Shown: piece by piece, positions 11,230 through 22,079 of the stretch
Position numbering within the stretch: the stretch's first letter is position 1
Layout: the number at the start of each line of letters is the position of its first letter
From: Acanthosepion pharaonis
Lineage: Eukaryota; Mollusca; Cephalopoda; Sepiida; Sepiidae
Length of the DNA stretch: 64,000 nucleotides
Reading direction: 5' to 3'
Assembly: GCA_903632075.3 (NCBI GenBank)
Contig: CAHIKZ030005577.1
Span: 2,681,001 to 2,745,000, forward strand
Program-made: the position numbers and the translations under genes
The notes under the pieces: model-generated
Told to the model about the DNA's origin: nothing
The model's database searches: none
What the model saw: the letters and a program-made list of their open reading frames with translations, nothing else

Positions 11230-11900
11230 GGTACCACCACATATTCACAGTACCTCAGGTTTAAAACGAATCTTTTTTTTAGTTTTAATTTCAAGCTGAT
11301 AGATTAAATTTCTTTTAAGCAGTCACTAAATCTAAAAAAAGAGCATATGATGAAAAAAAATTCCCAAACATGGTAAAAAAAAGTTTTATCATTAAAATTT
11401 TAAGAGGAAAGAAATGTTTGTTCTTGTTTTTTCCTTTAATCCTTTCAAATTTTGGTGAACATCCTTGTTTTTCTTGCGTCATCAGGGAACCAAAAATTAG
11501 TACAGGAACTGTTGACGTCTTTTTGTGAAAAAAAAAAAAAAATTGATTTGGATGGAAATCCTTGATAAAATCAAATAATTGTCAGATTTTAATGAAACTT
11601 TCAGAACTTATTCACAAATGAATTATTTCAGAATGTTTTTTTTTTTTTATTTTTTTTTTTTAGAAAAATTTTGGTACCTCTCTTACATCACAGTGAAATT
11701 TTATGAAATTTCAAGAAATTAAAATGCAAGCCTCTTCGTGTTTATATTAGTAAAAAAGCAAAATTCCAAAGAATTTAAATCATCAAATCGATTGTCAAAT
11801 GAAACAATATTTACCGAAAATTTGAATATGAAATAAAAATTTTCTGTTTTCAAATTCGTGAGCCTGTGCGAAAATTTATTTTGACCAATAGAAAAAAAAA
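11230..11900 (+). repeat. Dispersed repeat R-A, partial copy
   Basis: Shares with the larger R-A copies the ordered blocks GCATATGATGAAAA, TTAAGAGGAAAGA, TCAAATAATTGTCAGATTTT, AATGAAACTTTCAG and ATGAAATTTCAAGAAATT. It is diverged and AT-rich, with no coding capacity. Confidence 0.6.
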
Positions 11901-12054
11901 GGATTGGCTCCGGTCTGAAGAAAAGACCAAGGCAAAGTTTAACGAGCCTATGTGAAAATTTATTTTGACCAATTTAATGAGCCTTCTTTTTTTGATATAA
12001 ATAGGCGAAATTTGAATGTCAAGAAAGAGAGAGAAATCAGAAAGAAAGCAAATG

Positions 12055-12290
12055 GGTTAACTCCTCCTCCTTCGTTATTTATAGGGTCTCTTTCCTGGCT
12101 TTGTTGACCCTTCACCTCTAGCTCTTTTTTCCTTCAGGCCTGTGCACTGATTTTAGAGGATTTTCAGCTATCAAAGTCGAAACAAGGATAGCGTGGAAAC
12201 AAATTTGTGTCTGATATTTGTATATACATATATAATCATTTTCTCTTGTTGTTGTCTTTGTTACATTTGATATTGTAAAAATTGTAGAGG
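12055..12290 (+). mobile_element. LTR-2 fragment
   Basis: GGTTAACTCCTCC, GGGTCTCTTTCCTGGCT and CTTCAGGCCT match the 5' half of the intact LTR-2 at 17602-18101. The 3' half is missing or too diverged to call. Confidence 0.55.
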
Positions 12291-13245
12291 GTCGGACATT
12301 TCTATTTATAACTAATACAAATTGGCTGACCCACTATAAGTTCCTCGTCTCAATAGCGCCATTTTGATACATTAAGCCTCTGATTTGGAATAAATTCAGT
12401 TCTGGAAAAATTTTTATTTTTTGTCAAAAATTATTTTTCCAGAAGAAAACAATGTTCTTTGAGGTGATCCTAAAAATACAATTCTCTGCTGTGCGATAAA
12501 CGAAGTCACTGTGATTTTGTTTTTGATGTCTGAAAGTTTGGATCATTTTAGCCCTGTTTAAAATTCAGATGATAATCATGTGACATGGATTTGTTTAGCA
12601 ACTGGTTTCAGATTCTCACTGGAAAAAAATGTAATTAAATGTAAACTCACCTCAGGAATGAATGAAAAACTGTCGTGTGAATGGTGAATTTTTGCAGGCT
12701 GGGATTAATCTTTTTTTTAAAACCATAATGCTCACTGGAAATATTTGTCTGAATTTAAAGGTGAACACACTACAACCAGAAAATTAGCGGAAAAATATTT
12801 AATATCCGAGATGAACACCTTTTTTGACAGTTGTTTGTTTATAAACCAATAAACAAATTCTTGGAAAATATGATTTGTTTTTTGTCCAAGAATATCGTTT
12901 GAACAAGTTACAGATGGCTTTTGCCACAATTTTAAAATGAAAAAATCATTTTTAAACATTTACTTTTTAATGGTTGCAAATATTTTTTAAAATACGGTTC
13001 TACACTCTTCTTGACAAGTCATCAAAACTACAAACTTGAAATATCTTTTCAAAAAGCTACTGATAACTTCAAATGAAAAAATATTGTAAATAAATTTCTC
13101 AATAAATTATCTTGTGTTGCCTCGTCATTTATAAAAAATACTTCAAATATGTGGCAGAATGAAAATTCAATAATATATTGGAATTTAATTTGAGAACAAC
13201 AAATACAATATTTTACAAGTTCACATTCTAGCCTATTTTTCCAAT
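12291..13245. other. AT-rich stretch, no gene recognised
   Basis: Short open frames on the minus strand (for example 12732-12959) show no motif. Nothing else was recognised. Confidence 0.4.
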
Positions 13246-14059
13246 ACTCACTCCAACTTTTTTCTCTGCTTTCAAAACCGGCTCCCAAAGCTTTGTTTCT
13301 TATCTGAGATAAGAATATATTTTCTGACTAACGAGAGAGCTGGAAAATATAAAAAGGAATTCCACCACCATTATTCTTTCCATGGTGCCATAAAGTCTGG
13401 GGGAAACCTCACAGCTTGTTCACTCCAACCTGTTTTCATTACTTTCAAAACCGGCTCCCAAAGCCTTGATTTTTATCAGAGATAAGAATATATTTTCTGA
13501 CCAATGAAGGGGCTAGGAAATTTGTTTAACAATTTTGGAGGGAAAAGTCCCCGATTCTTCTGAGTCTACCTAATCTCCATAAGTTTGGAGAATCTTTGCC
13601 TATTTGGCAGTGAGAATTCGATCACCGTCTGTGAGGTCGGCGATAGAGAACCCCAATCAAGTTCGGAACCACTTTCAACCAAATATGAACTACCTACTAA
13701 AGGGCTGTCGAGAACGAACGTCGGCCCACTATTAAAGACCAATTGAAAGCTGCCTCCTTTCACCTACAAGACTTGTGTCGTCAACCTACAAACTCACTCA
13801 ATTGCAAAATTTCCTATCTACTGACATTTTCATACTCTGCAAGAACTTTGAAGAAAATTGTGAGTGTTTCTAACCTTTAACAAAATTCTACTCGCTTAAA
13901 GAACTTTTAGGCGACCAAAGAAATATTTTGAGCCCTCCTTTTTTCTGTTATGAATATTTTCTCTTTCTTTAAAGTTAAAGGACATTTTGTTCTCCTTTTC
14001 TTTCTCTCCTAATTGTCTTTTTACCCCATTTACCCTTTTTTTGTACATGTAAATAAATA
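13246..14059 (+). mobile_element. LTR-3 copy with duplicated promoter segment
   Basis: A segment of about 100 bases containing AAAACCGGCTCCCAAAG and AAGAATATATTTTCTGAC occurs twice (about 13262-13345 and 13440-13520). The first copy is followed by a TATA-like ATATAAAAAGG. After that come TAATCTCCATAAG, GAAATATTTTGAGC and a terminal AAATAAATAT polyadenylation-type signal. A copy on the minus strand at 51969-52530 has the same order. The right end is abutted by LTR-2 at 14060. The LTR interpretation is an inference from promoter plus poly-A layout. Confidence 0.55.
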
Positions 14060-14426
14060 TGTCGGAGTTAACTCCTCCTTAATTGTCCAAATTGTTCACT
14101 AGGGGACGCTCTCCCTACACTATAAATACTGGCCGATTGCCTAGCCTCTTTTTCATGAACACATCTACAATGTAAGCTCTCGCAGAAGATCGCGTCTTCC
14201 CATTTGTGGGAGACGCCATGAACATGATACACACATACACGTACGTACGATCATTCACCAAAATACAAACTCTTTACGTTCACACACAAATACAAATGTC
14301 AATATTTATATCCATTGTAGATTTTGTTGTTTAATACATATATTTGTTGATATATAAATATATATATATATACATATATATATAAAACATTAGGCAGCAT
14401 ATAATTTACATACAAAGAAATAATCA

Positions 14427-15000
14427 CACATAGAATCAATCAGAAGTATTAATGCGATTATTGGCGACATCCATCGCTAGAAAACATAATATATGCATTA
14501 AAATACTGTTCATCCATAGTGCGAGTTGATCCTCGTCGATAAACTTGTTGTTTGTAGTTTTCAGTTTATTTGATGTTAAAATGCTAGTACTTACGAATAG
14601 TCCTCATCAGGCATGTGTTTTTTCCTTATAAAATCAAAAACTTGGAGACGATATACTTGTATGTCGACTGAAAGATGTTTTTTGAATATCTGCTATTATT
14701 GACGGTTGTGTAAGATCTCGGAACGTGCAAAGACGCAACGCTAAGTTTTTCAAAATTTTAAGTGAGAATTTTATTTAAATACTTCTTGTGATGTGTTAAA
14801 TCCACGTATTCTATTTTTACAAGTGTATTCAGTTTTTATGTCATGAACTAAGTATATAGTTCAATAATATAGTGTAATGTCTTAGTAGTAGATTTTTTAT
14901 AGGAATTTATAGGATGAACAGTATTTTAATGCATATATTATGTTTTCTAGCGATGGATGTCGCCAATAATCGCATTAATACTTCTGATTGATTCTATGTG
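14427..15000. mobile_element. Element with 89-bp perfect terminal inverted repeats
   Basis: Bases 14427-14515 are the exact reverse complement of 14912-15000, with no mismatch that I could find. The similarity continues imperfectly outward into flanking (TA)n. The 396-bp interior has no open frame of note. Perfect long arms in an otherwise decayed region suggest a recent or homogenised non-autonomous DNA transposon (fold-back or MITE). If transcribed it would form a long duplex. Confidence 0.8.
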
Positions 15001-15012
15001 ATTATTTATTTT

Positions 15013-15014
<2 letters not shown>

Positions 15015-15077
<63 letters not shown>
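15015..15077. repeat. (TA)n microsatellite
   Basis: Pure TA run of about 63 bases at the boundary between the nested element and LTR-2. Confidence 0.95.
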
Positions 15078-15081
<4 letters not shown>

Positions 15082-16342
15082 CTTGTTGGTTTTCTTTACA
15101 CTTCTTTATGGTGGATTCAATGTCTGAGTCCGCCATGTTCTTGTAGTTCACCCTCTTCTAGCAGGAATAAACACAAGTGTTCCTAATTTAACAATACGTT
15201 AGCCAACGTCCGCTACAAACACTTTTTTTTTTATTGTTACACACCGAGACGGATTTTTGATTTTTGAGTCTTTCTTTATTCGTCCACCTAAAAAGAGAGT
15301 TTGTCCGCTCTAATCTTGCTGTTTTTATTCAAGATTTGTCGCAATTTTTTAACCTCAACCCTTTCGTATTGGAAAGCCGGGATAAATTTCCCACAAATAA
15401 ATAAAATAAATAATAAGCATAATAATTAAAAAAAAATAGTAATAATTTCATTTTCCCATTATACAAATCGAAACAACAACAAAAAAGAAGGATTTCCGGT
15501 CTCGTGCGAAGTTTCTGATTCCACTTTCGGAAAAGAGATCATCTAGCCTTTTGATACTTTCGAATCATAGGATTCAGACATGTTTTGCAGCGTTCCTAAA
15601 GAAAGGAGATTCAGTCACCTTTAGTAACCCTCATTTCAAATTCAAACATTTTCTTGAATTTCATTGGTTGTTAAATAAAAAAAAAGCTTCGAAAAATTTC
15701 CATAAAAAAAAAACAGTCAAAATTTGTGCAAAAATAGGCTCCACCGACATAAAAAAAAAAAATCTTTCTCAAATTCATCCCTAATTTAAAATGTTACAAG
15801 AAATCCTATTGGCTAAAAAATAAAAAAAAATACAACATTCGTCCACGCATTTCTCAGAAAAATTCGCAACCAGCTACCAAGCCTTGTTGGAGCCGACTTC
15901 GTTGTTAAGAAAACTATAAATAGAAATAGTAAACGAATTTTCGTCGCATTTGAGACTCACACACGCGAAAGATACACACGGGAATTATGTGCCGCCAAAG
16001 AAGCAAACTTCCTTTATGAGAGATTAGAAAAATTTACACTACAAACTTTTTCATTCAATGATAAAAAAATCTTTTGTTTAAGTTAAATTCAACCTTTTTT
16101 AATCAAAGGCAGACAACTTTTTAGACATTGAACATTTCCGAAACAGCAAAGAACTTTTTCTCTAAAATATACCTTTGCACACATCATTACAAAGAAATTG
16201 TAAATTATGTATATAAAATTTAATCTGTTGTTTCAAACACGTATTTTTTTGTTGTCTTAATTGAATATTGTTACCATTTGGCTTTTTCTTATAATTTATG
16301 TTGGTAAATTTTCATTTTAACACCCGAGCGTCATTTACTGCT

Positions 16343-16369
16343 GTACTAATTTCTATCAGAAATTAGTAC
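16343..16369. repeat. Perfect 12-bp hairpin with a 3-nt loop
   Basis: GTACTAATTTCT, ATC, AGAAATTAGTAC. It is too short for a known RNA class. Confidence 0.8.
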
Positions 16370-16669
16370 GCGTTTCCGTAAAGCGATTTTTTGTACTTAA
16401 TTTAAGAATAAAGTTAACTTTCAAATATATGTAAACATCGACAAATAAAAGAATAACAAAAGAAAAAAAACCCACCTAAATCTAATTTGAAAGTTAACTT
16501 TCTTCTTTAAAAAAAAAAAAAAGAAGAACCAAAAAAAAAAAAAAAAAAAACACCTAACTCTAATTTGAAAGTGAACTACAAGGAATTACTGTGAAGGGAG
16601 TAAATAGGCCCAAATTGTATACGTCCACCGACAGAATTCAGCACTTAATTACTTATCAATAAGCCGGTA

Positions 16670-16759
16670 ATGGCTGACAAAAAGAGCAAGAAAAAGTCTG
16701 ATGTTTTCTCGTCGTTAACATCCAAAAAGTTAGGTTTCTTTTTAATATCTAATTGTTGA
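16670..16759 (+). CDS. 29-codon lysine-rich open frame, possible first exon
   Basis: GTAATGGCT is a fair start context. The frame begins MADKKSKKKSDVFSSLTSKK and then becomes hydrophobic before TGA at 16757-16759. A GT inside TTAG|GTTTCT after codon 21 could be a splice donor, which would make this the first coding exon of a gene continuing elsewhere. No family was recognised and no second exon was found. Confidence 0.25.
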   Translation: MADKKSKKKSDVFSSLTSKKLGFFLISNC

Positions 16760-17039
16760 TTTGAGTTCAGCATATACAATTGCACGGAAATAAGACTATT
16801 TTGGAAAAATTTGAAGGGATATTAGCGGCTGGGTGTTGAAATGAAAATTTACCTTTATGTTTGTGGATATTGCATATTTTATTTACAGCACAATCTTAAA
16901 TATCCACACAACCTTCTTAGATCCACTACGTATAACCATCTCTCAACGTCATGTTGACTTGAGGTCGGCCACTCTCATACATCCGAGTTTAGTACACACT
17001 CAATAAAAACTGACCTTTAATTTTCCAACCAAGTTTTTG

Positions 17040-17601
17040 TGTTATTTATTGTGGTCCAACCACATTATCATTTTCTGATAGCGGGCGAAAAATCAAATAC
17101 CAACCCAATACAAATTTACTCTGAATCGTAAAATAAAAAGTGCAATAAATTTAAGATATCATTTAATTACTTTTAAGTTATGTTAAACTCACTAAGAAAA
17201 AAGTTTTATGAATAATGATTTTTTACAAGGTTAGTTTTCATTTTTTTTCTAAAATTTAATTAGAATTTATTAAGTTTTATCTTTTAAAATTCCTTATTAA
17301 TTTCAGCCTTTTAGATGATATTATTAGGTAAAAACTATATTATCTAATCATAAATGAAAAGCTTAATACAAATCATCAAACACTAATATTTTTAAACAAT
17401 TTTGATTTTTTTTTTTTTTTTGTATAAATGTGCCGTTTTATTTTTAAAGTATGGACGGCCACACACAACATTATCAGAAAGTAAGAACAATAACTATAAT
17501 GCCAGAAAATATCTAAAATTCAATAAAACATTAGAGTACGGAGAATATTTTTAAAAAATTTTAAGATTACTGAATACTTAACGATTATATATAAAAGGCT
17601 C
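17040..17601 (+). repeat. R-A copy, distal part
   Basis: Blocks shared with 28.34-28.86 kb and, in part, 35.87-36.25 kb in the same order: GAATCGTAAAATAAA, ATGAAAAGCTTAATAC, and the CAACATTATCAGAAAGTAAG type motif at 17467. The tract ends where LTR-2 inserts at 17602. Confidence 0.6.
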
Positions 17602-18101
17602 TGTCGGAGTTAACTCCTCCTTCAGTTCGTTAACCCTTTCACCAGGGGTCTCTCTTCCCTGGCTATAAATAGCCGCTGACCCTTCGCATCTTTTTCTTTT
17701 CCCCTCAGGCCTTTTGTCGACACCTTGAGGTAAATCTCTCCTTTTCCTCAGGCTTCCAGCTTTACCACTTCGAAGATGTGAACGCTCACCAGAAATAGCG
17801 TTTCCCAAAAATGCTGGGAACACGCTAAGCACAACACACACACACACACACACAAACGCACATATATAATATTCACACACATTTTGTCCTTTTGTAACTG
17901 TTTCTATGTAACCTGTTATTAATATATATATTTGTATACATATATTATCGGTCTTGTGTTTTGTTTGTTTTCTTTGCATTCTTTGGACTTAATTAAAAGT
18001 CCAACTTTCTCGTGTAATTGGACCAGCTAGCAGGAAAATCTGAACCCCACATGTGTTTCTTCTACGTCTACTCAACAACATTACAGCCACGGTCCACTAC
18101 A
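17602..18101 (+). mobile_element. Intact solo LTR-2 with GCTC target duplication
   Basis: The 500-bp element starts TGTCGGAGTTAACTCC and ends GTCCACTACA. GCTC occurs immediately before (17598-17601) and after (18102-18105). It contains GGCTATAAATAGCC (TATA box), a short CA repeat, a TA-rich tract and TCGGTCTTGTG. It lies inside R-A, whose copy at 28.8 kb reads through the same point without it. No internal retroelement genes are present. Confidence 0.85.
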
Positions 18102-19420
18102 GCTCTCACTTATTATGGCTAAAGCTCCCAAAAGACAACATTCATTATTTAAACTAAACAGTAATCTGTCATCCAACTCTCAAAAATGTCTACATAAACA
18201 TCTACCAATGCATTTCTACGATACTTAGTAAATAATATATTTGTTTCAAACCAGACTGTAGATTAACTAATATTCCTCAAATAATATTTCAGAAATGTAT
18301 ATTTTATTTTGGGAAGATTTTTTTTTAATAAAGAGAATTACAATGCGATGAAATATGACGAAAAAAGGGCGCCAATCAGCTAATTCAGTAAATAAGAAAA
18401 ATCCTTCCTGTCAATTAGTTTTTTTTAAAATACAACAAATTATTTTGCTTACTGGAAAATTTGAAATGAAAGTTTCAAGAAATTTTTTTCAATTTTAGAA
18501 ATCAATTTTTAAACTTAGGTATGGCATCTGTGGAGGTACCTATTTTTAATTTTGTTGTTTTAACTTTTCGTCAATAATACAATTTTATAAAATTTGGAAA
18601 ATCAGATTGAGTTGGCGATACAATGTTCTGGCATATTTATTATTACCCAAACTATTTTTGAGCAAGGAACAGATTTTTCTTTTACACCGTTTTCTGGAAT
18701 TTCTTTCTTCTGTTCGTTGCTTGTGTTAAAAAACTACATGCGTTCTATTTTTCAAATAATGAATCTTTATTAATCACAATTTCTTTAAAATAGGGTAAAA
18801 TTTATTGATTACAAAATATTGTCGAGCTTGAGAAAGAAATATCAAGTCCAACAACAGCAGCAACTTCTTTTTATGCATGAAAAAAGGTTTTTTTTTTAGA
18901 TTCGCACTGAAAAAGTAAGTTCGATCATAACACTTTTCGTTTTTTCCTTAAAAGATAATAGCCAAAAGCTAATACTAATTACTAATTATTACTAAAACAT
19001 AATTTATGTATATAAATAAAGATTTAAGGAATTTTTTAAAGTCAGTCATCGTTTCATCGAACCGCTATTATAGGTGAAAAAAAATGAAAATAATTTTTAA
19101 AATGTTTGTAAAATATAATATTTACCATTTCGATGTCATTTTTTTTTCTTACTTAAAATTGAATGAAAACGTTTATTTATACATGGTAGACTGGGTTTAA
19201 TAATTCAAATAGGCAGTTGCATGACATTGCTGGAAAAATGAGCATAGCATGATAAAAACGGTCTTAAACTTGACGAAAATAATTTTTTATTGTCTAAATA
19301 TTGATGTTAAAGAGGAAAGATCGAAGTATTTTTGATTATTTTTTTTTACAGTTTTTAATCATTCTTAGCACGTTCAAAATTGTTTAAAATCATGATTTTT
19401 GTTTTTTAGTCCGGAAAAAT
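18102..19420 (+). repeat. R-A copy, proximal part of a following unit
   Basis: Carries the blocks AATATTCCTCAAATAA, TTTTGCTTACTGGAAA and GTGGAGGTACC. Then come the blocks that begin other copies: CTTTTACACCG (18680), TCAAGTCCAACAACAGC (18843), GAGCATAGCATGATAAAAA (19239), AGAGGAAAGATC and TTAGCACGTTC. It is non-coding and AT-rich. Confidence 0.6.
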
Positions 19421-19984
19421 CGATCGTCAGCCATTTTTTTCAATTTTAACAAAAGTTAATTTTTCCGTTTAAAATTCTATCTAAAATCAATTATACTTTT
19501 TTAAAATTTATTTTAACAAAATTAGAAATTTTAAAGTTTATTTAATATATTTTAAAACAAACATTTCTTACTTTATGCACCGAAAAAATGTAGTTTAAAA
19601 ACAAAAGACAGCAGGTCTTAACAGCGGCGACGTGCAACTTATGTGATGATTGATGCTTTCAGCACGTATTGACAGCTTGCACAAGGAAAATTTATCGTAC
19701 GGAAGGACAGAAGTGATATAACTTAATTTTTTATTGAACGAACATATTTACCTCGTTATTTTTAAGTAAAATTTTTAAACTAAGACTGTTGAGCGTGAGA
19801 TAAAATTTCAGACAATATTTTCACAAATTGATAAAAACAAGTAAATGGAACTAAAAGCTTTTGAAATTAAAATGACATCTTTGTTTTATTGAGTTTTATA
19901 TGTTACAATTCAGAGCTGATTTTAAGGTAGAGGGGTGTCAACTAAAAAAAACAAAACAAAACATGACTTTAAAAAAAATAAACA

Positions 19985-20300
19985 TAATAATTTCCATCAT
20001 TTGTGAATAGTTTCTGAAATCAGACAATTATTTTTATTTTTGTAAGATTTTCAAAATTAATGTCTGTCATGAAAAAAATGCACCAAAAATTGCTGTTATT
20101 TACTAGAAGTTTTGCTGATGAAGAGAAACAAGGTTTTTCAATTAAAATTTAGAATGTTCTAATAAAGACGGAATTTTTTTTTTTTAATAATTAAAAATTA
20201 TTTTGTTCTTTCCTCTTAATAGTAACATAAACATTTTGACGATAAAATTTTTGTTTTTGTCAAGTTTAAGGCCATTAATATCTTGCTATGCTCATTTTCA
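19985..20300 (-). repeat. R-A copy, inverted partial
   Basis: Read on minus, it gives GAGCATAGCAAGATATT, then TATCGTCAAAATGTTTATG, then AAGAGGAAAGAACA, then an AATAATTGTCTGATTT block. This order matches the plus copies, so it is an inverted partial copy about 0.6 kb from the one at 19.2 kb. Confidence 0.6.
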
Positions 20301-20316
20301 TATGATCTCATGCCAG

Positions 20317-20384
20317 TTCCATATTTTTCTTTTTTGTGTGTTTTTTAAATAATTTAAAAAACACACAAAAAGTAAAATATGGAA
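20317..20384. repeat. Palindrome with 20-bp perfect core arms
   Basis: Bases 20331-20350 and 20352-20371 are exact reverse complements around one central base. With mismatches the arms extend to 34 bases. Confidence 0.85.
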
Positions 20385-20919
20385 TACCAGAAGTGCTATA
20401 ATGAAGACATTGGCATTTATGTTTAAAAATACATTATATTTAACTTTATGTAACCAATTGTTTAAGAATATTGTTTTATTATGTCCAATTTAATGAAATT
20501 TTATTTTATTTTTGAAATGAGAATTAGTTTTTTTAAATTTAAATGATACTTTTGAGTTTAATGAATTGTTTTTTTTTAATTATTTTCGTCAGTTTGATAT
20601 CATAAGGTATCTAATTTTACTCCAATACATCTTTTGTTAAATTATTCTGAATTTAAGAGTTACTGAGTTATCATATTACTCTTAGTCTTCCAGTAGGGAA
20701 AAGTAATCAAAGGCATTAATTCAGAATAATTTCCTTTTTGAACATCCATGGTGTACACATGACCAAGCATAACTGTTTTTTGTATATATATTAGTGAAGG
20801 GGTTTGATATTGTGTCAAAGAGAAAGAAACATCATGAGGAAAATGAACATTTATCAGATTTTTTAAAGATGATTGGTCATATTTGAATACTTTCCCATAA
20901 GAGGTTCAAGATACCATTT

Positions 20920-20920
<1 letters not shown>

Positions 20921-20976
<56 letters not shown>
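20921..20976. repeat. (TA)n microsatellite
   Basis: About 56 bases of pure TA. The other copy of the duplicated segment has only TTATATG at the same point. Confidence 0.95.
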
Positions 20977-20979
<3 letters not shown>

Positions 20980-20991
20980 CAGTGATTTGGG

Positions 20992-21331
20992 CAGAGCCGG
21001 ATTTACATGTGGGTTAATATTAGCTGCAGTCCTGAGGCCTATGTTAAAACTAGAAAAAAATTAAAACCATCAGAGATTTGTTTATTTTCAGATTTAATGT
21101 GGTTCCTTTAAACTAATTTGAAACAATTTAGACTAGAATATTTGGGACATCTAGTTGGTATGGTTTCTTTTGAAATTAGATGGGACCCTTTGAAGGGGCT
21201 ACATTTAGAGCTTTGTGCATCTTTTTTATATATATTTTATAGTGACAAGAGGGCGGGGAGCAAGCATACTTAATGATGGCGCCACAATTTCTATTAGCCC
21301 TGGAGCCTCTTAAGACCTAGATCCAGCCCTG
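20992..21331. mobile_element. hAT-like non-autonomous element
   Basis: The ends read CAGAGCCGGATTTA and, inverted, CAGGGCTGGATCTA, which resemble the CAGGG-type inverted ends of hAT transposons. The 340-bp element has no coding capacity. The flanking 8-mers do not match well (4 of 8), so insertion is not proved. Confidence 0.45.
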
Positions 21332-22079
21332 TATACTGGGATTTATACCCACTTGGCTAATATAGGATGTTATGACGAGGATAACTGTTATAGTGGAATA
21401 TAACTGTCAAATATGTTAATCACAGGAGGGGCGATGCCGGATGAAATAGAGTGGTTTCACAGTGGAGGCTTGTATTTGACAATCAAATAGCCAGAAAGTT
21501 GATGCTATCTGAGGAAAAAAGACCCAAACCACTCCTACTACCAAATATATTTAACTATAGAAATTGTCAAAATGTAACAATCAAATATGTTAATATAGAT
21601 CACTAGGGATTAAAAGGCACAATTAAAAAGTCAGAGAAATTCCATGGAATCTGGCTAATTTTCATGCATAAAACATGCGTGATTTTAGAGCAAAGAAAAT
21701 GACCAAAAAGGAAGGAAAAAATGGGACATTTTGTTTTTGTGATTTGTAAGCAAATCAAAATCAAATTGAACAAACATTAACTTAAAGGTTCCTTTTGTGA
21801 AGCAGTTGTTAATTTCCATTCAATATCTTTTTTTTTTTTTACTTTTGAATGGTTTCAAAACTGATGTAGGTGTCTAGAATCAATGAAATCCAGAAAAAGT
21901 ATAGAGCCATTATGAAATATTTATTTCCATTTGTTGATCTCCTCTGTTAGATATTACCTCTGTTGTAAACAAATCTAATTTGATCTGATTTTGTTCATTT
22001 TTGAGGTGGAGGTGTGAGGAACACAAATGTTTTGGTTTTCTAGCAGAAGTTACAGTTTCCCTTGTCTAAGGAACAACCT
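21332..22079. other. Intergenic, no gene recognised
   Basis: AT-rich sequence between the duplicated segment and the ZNF-B flank. No motif was recognised. Confidence 0.4.

Larger units (their letters stand above)
14060..15217 (+). mobile_element. LTR-2 copy carrying a nested inverted-repeat element
   Basis: Starts TGTCGGAGTTAACTCC and ends GTCCGCTACA, like the intact LTR-2 at 17602-18101. It contains CACTATAAATACTGG (TATA box), TTTGTTGTTTAATACATATA and, after the insertion, TCGGTCTTGTTGG. About 600 bases at its internal (TA)n tract are a separate fold-back element. No clear target duplication was found. Confidence 0.75.
15218..17039. other. Mixed sequence with a TATA-like site, no gene confirmed
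   Basis: ACTATAAATAGAAATAG at 15912-15928 is TATA-like and is followed by a CpG-richer stretch to about 16010. Poly-A and TTGAAAGT(T/G)AACT repeats lie at 16410-16580. Apart from the short frame at 16670 no coding signal was recognised. Confidence 0.35.
20769..21331 (+). repeat. Flanking segmental duplication, copy 1
   Basis: Matches 22558-22962 along nearly its whole length, for example TTAGTGAAGGGGTTTGATAT and TTTGAATACTTTCCCATAAG. This copy carries a long (TA)n tract and extra sequence missing from copy 2. Confidence 0.85.

Noticed and set aside
17578..17979. 133-codon minus-strand frame
   Set aside because: It lies within the solo LTR-2 and is an accident of its promoter and CA repeat.
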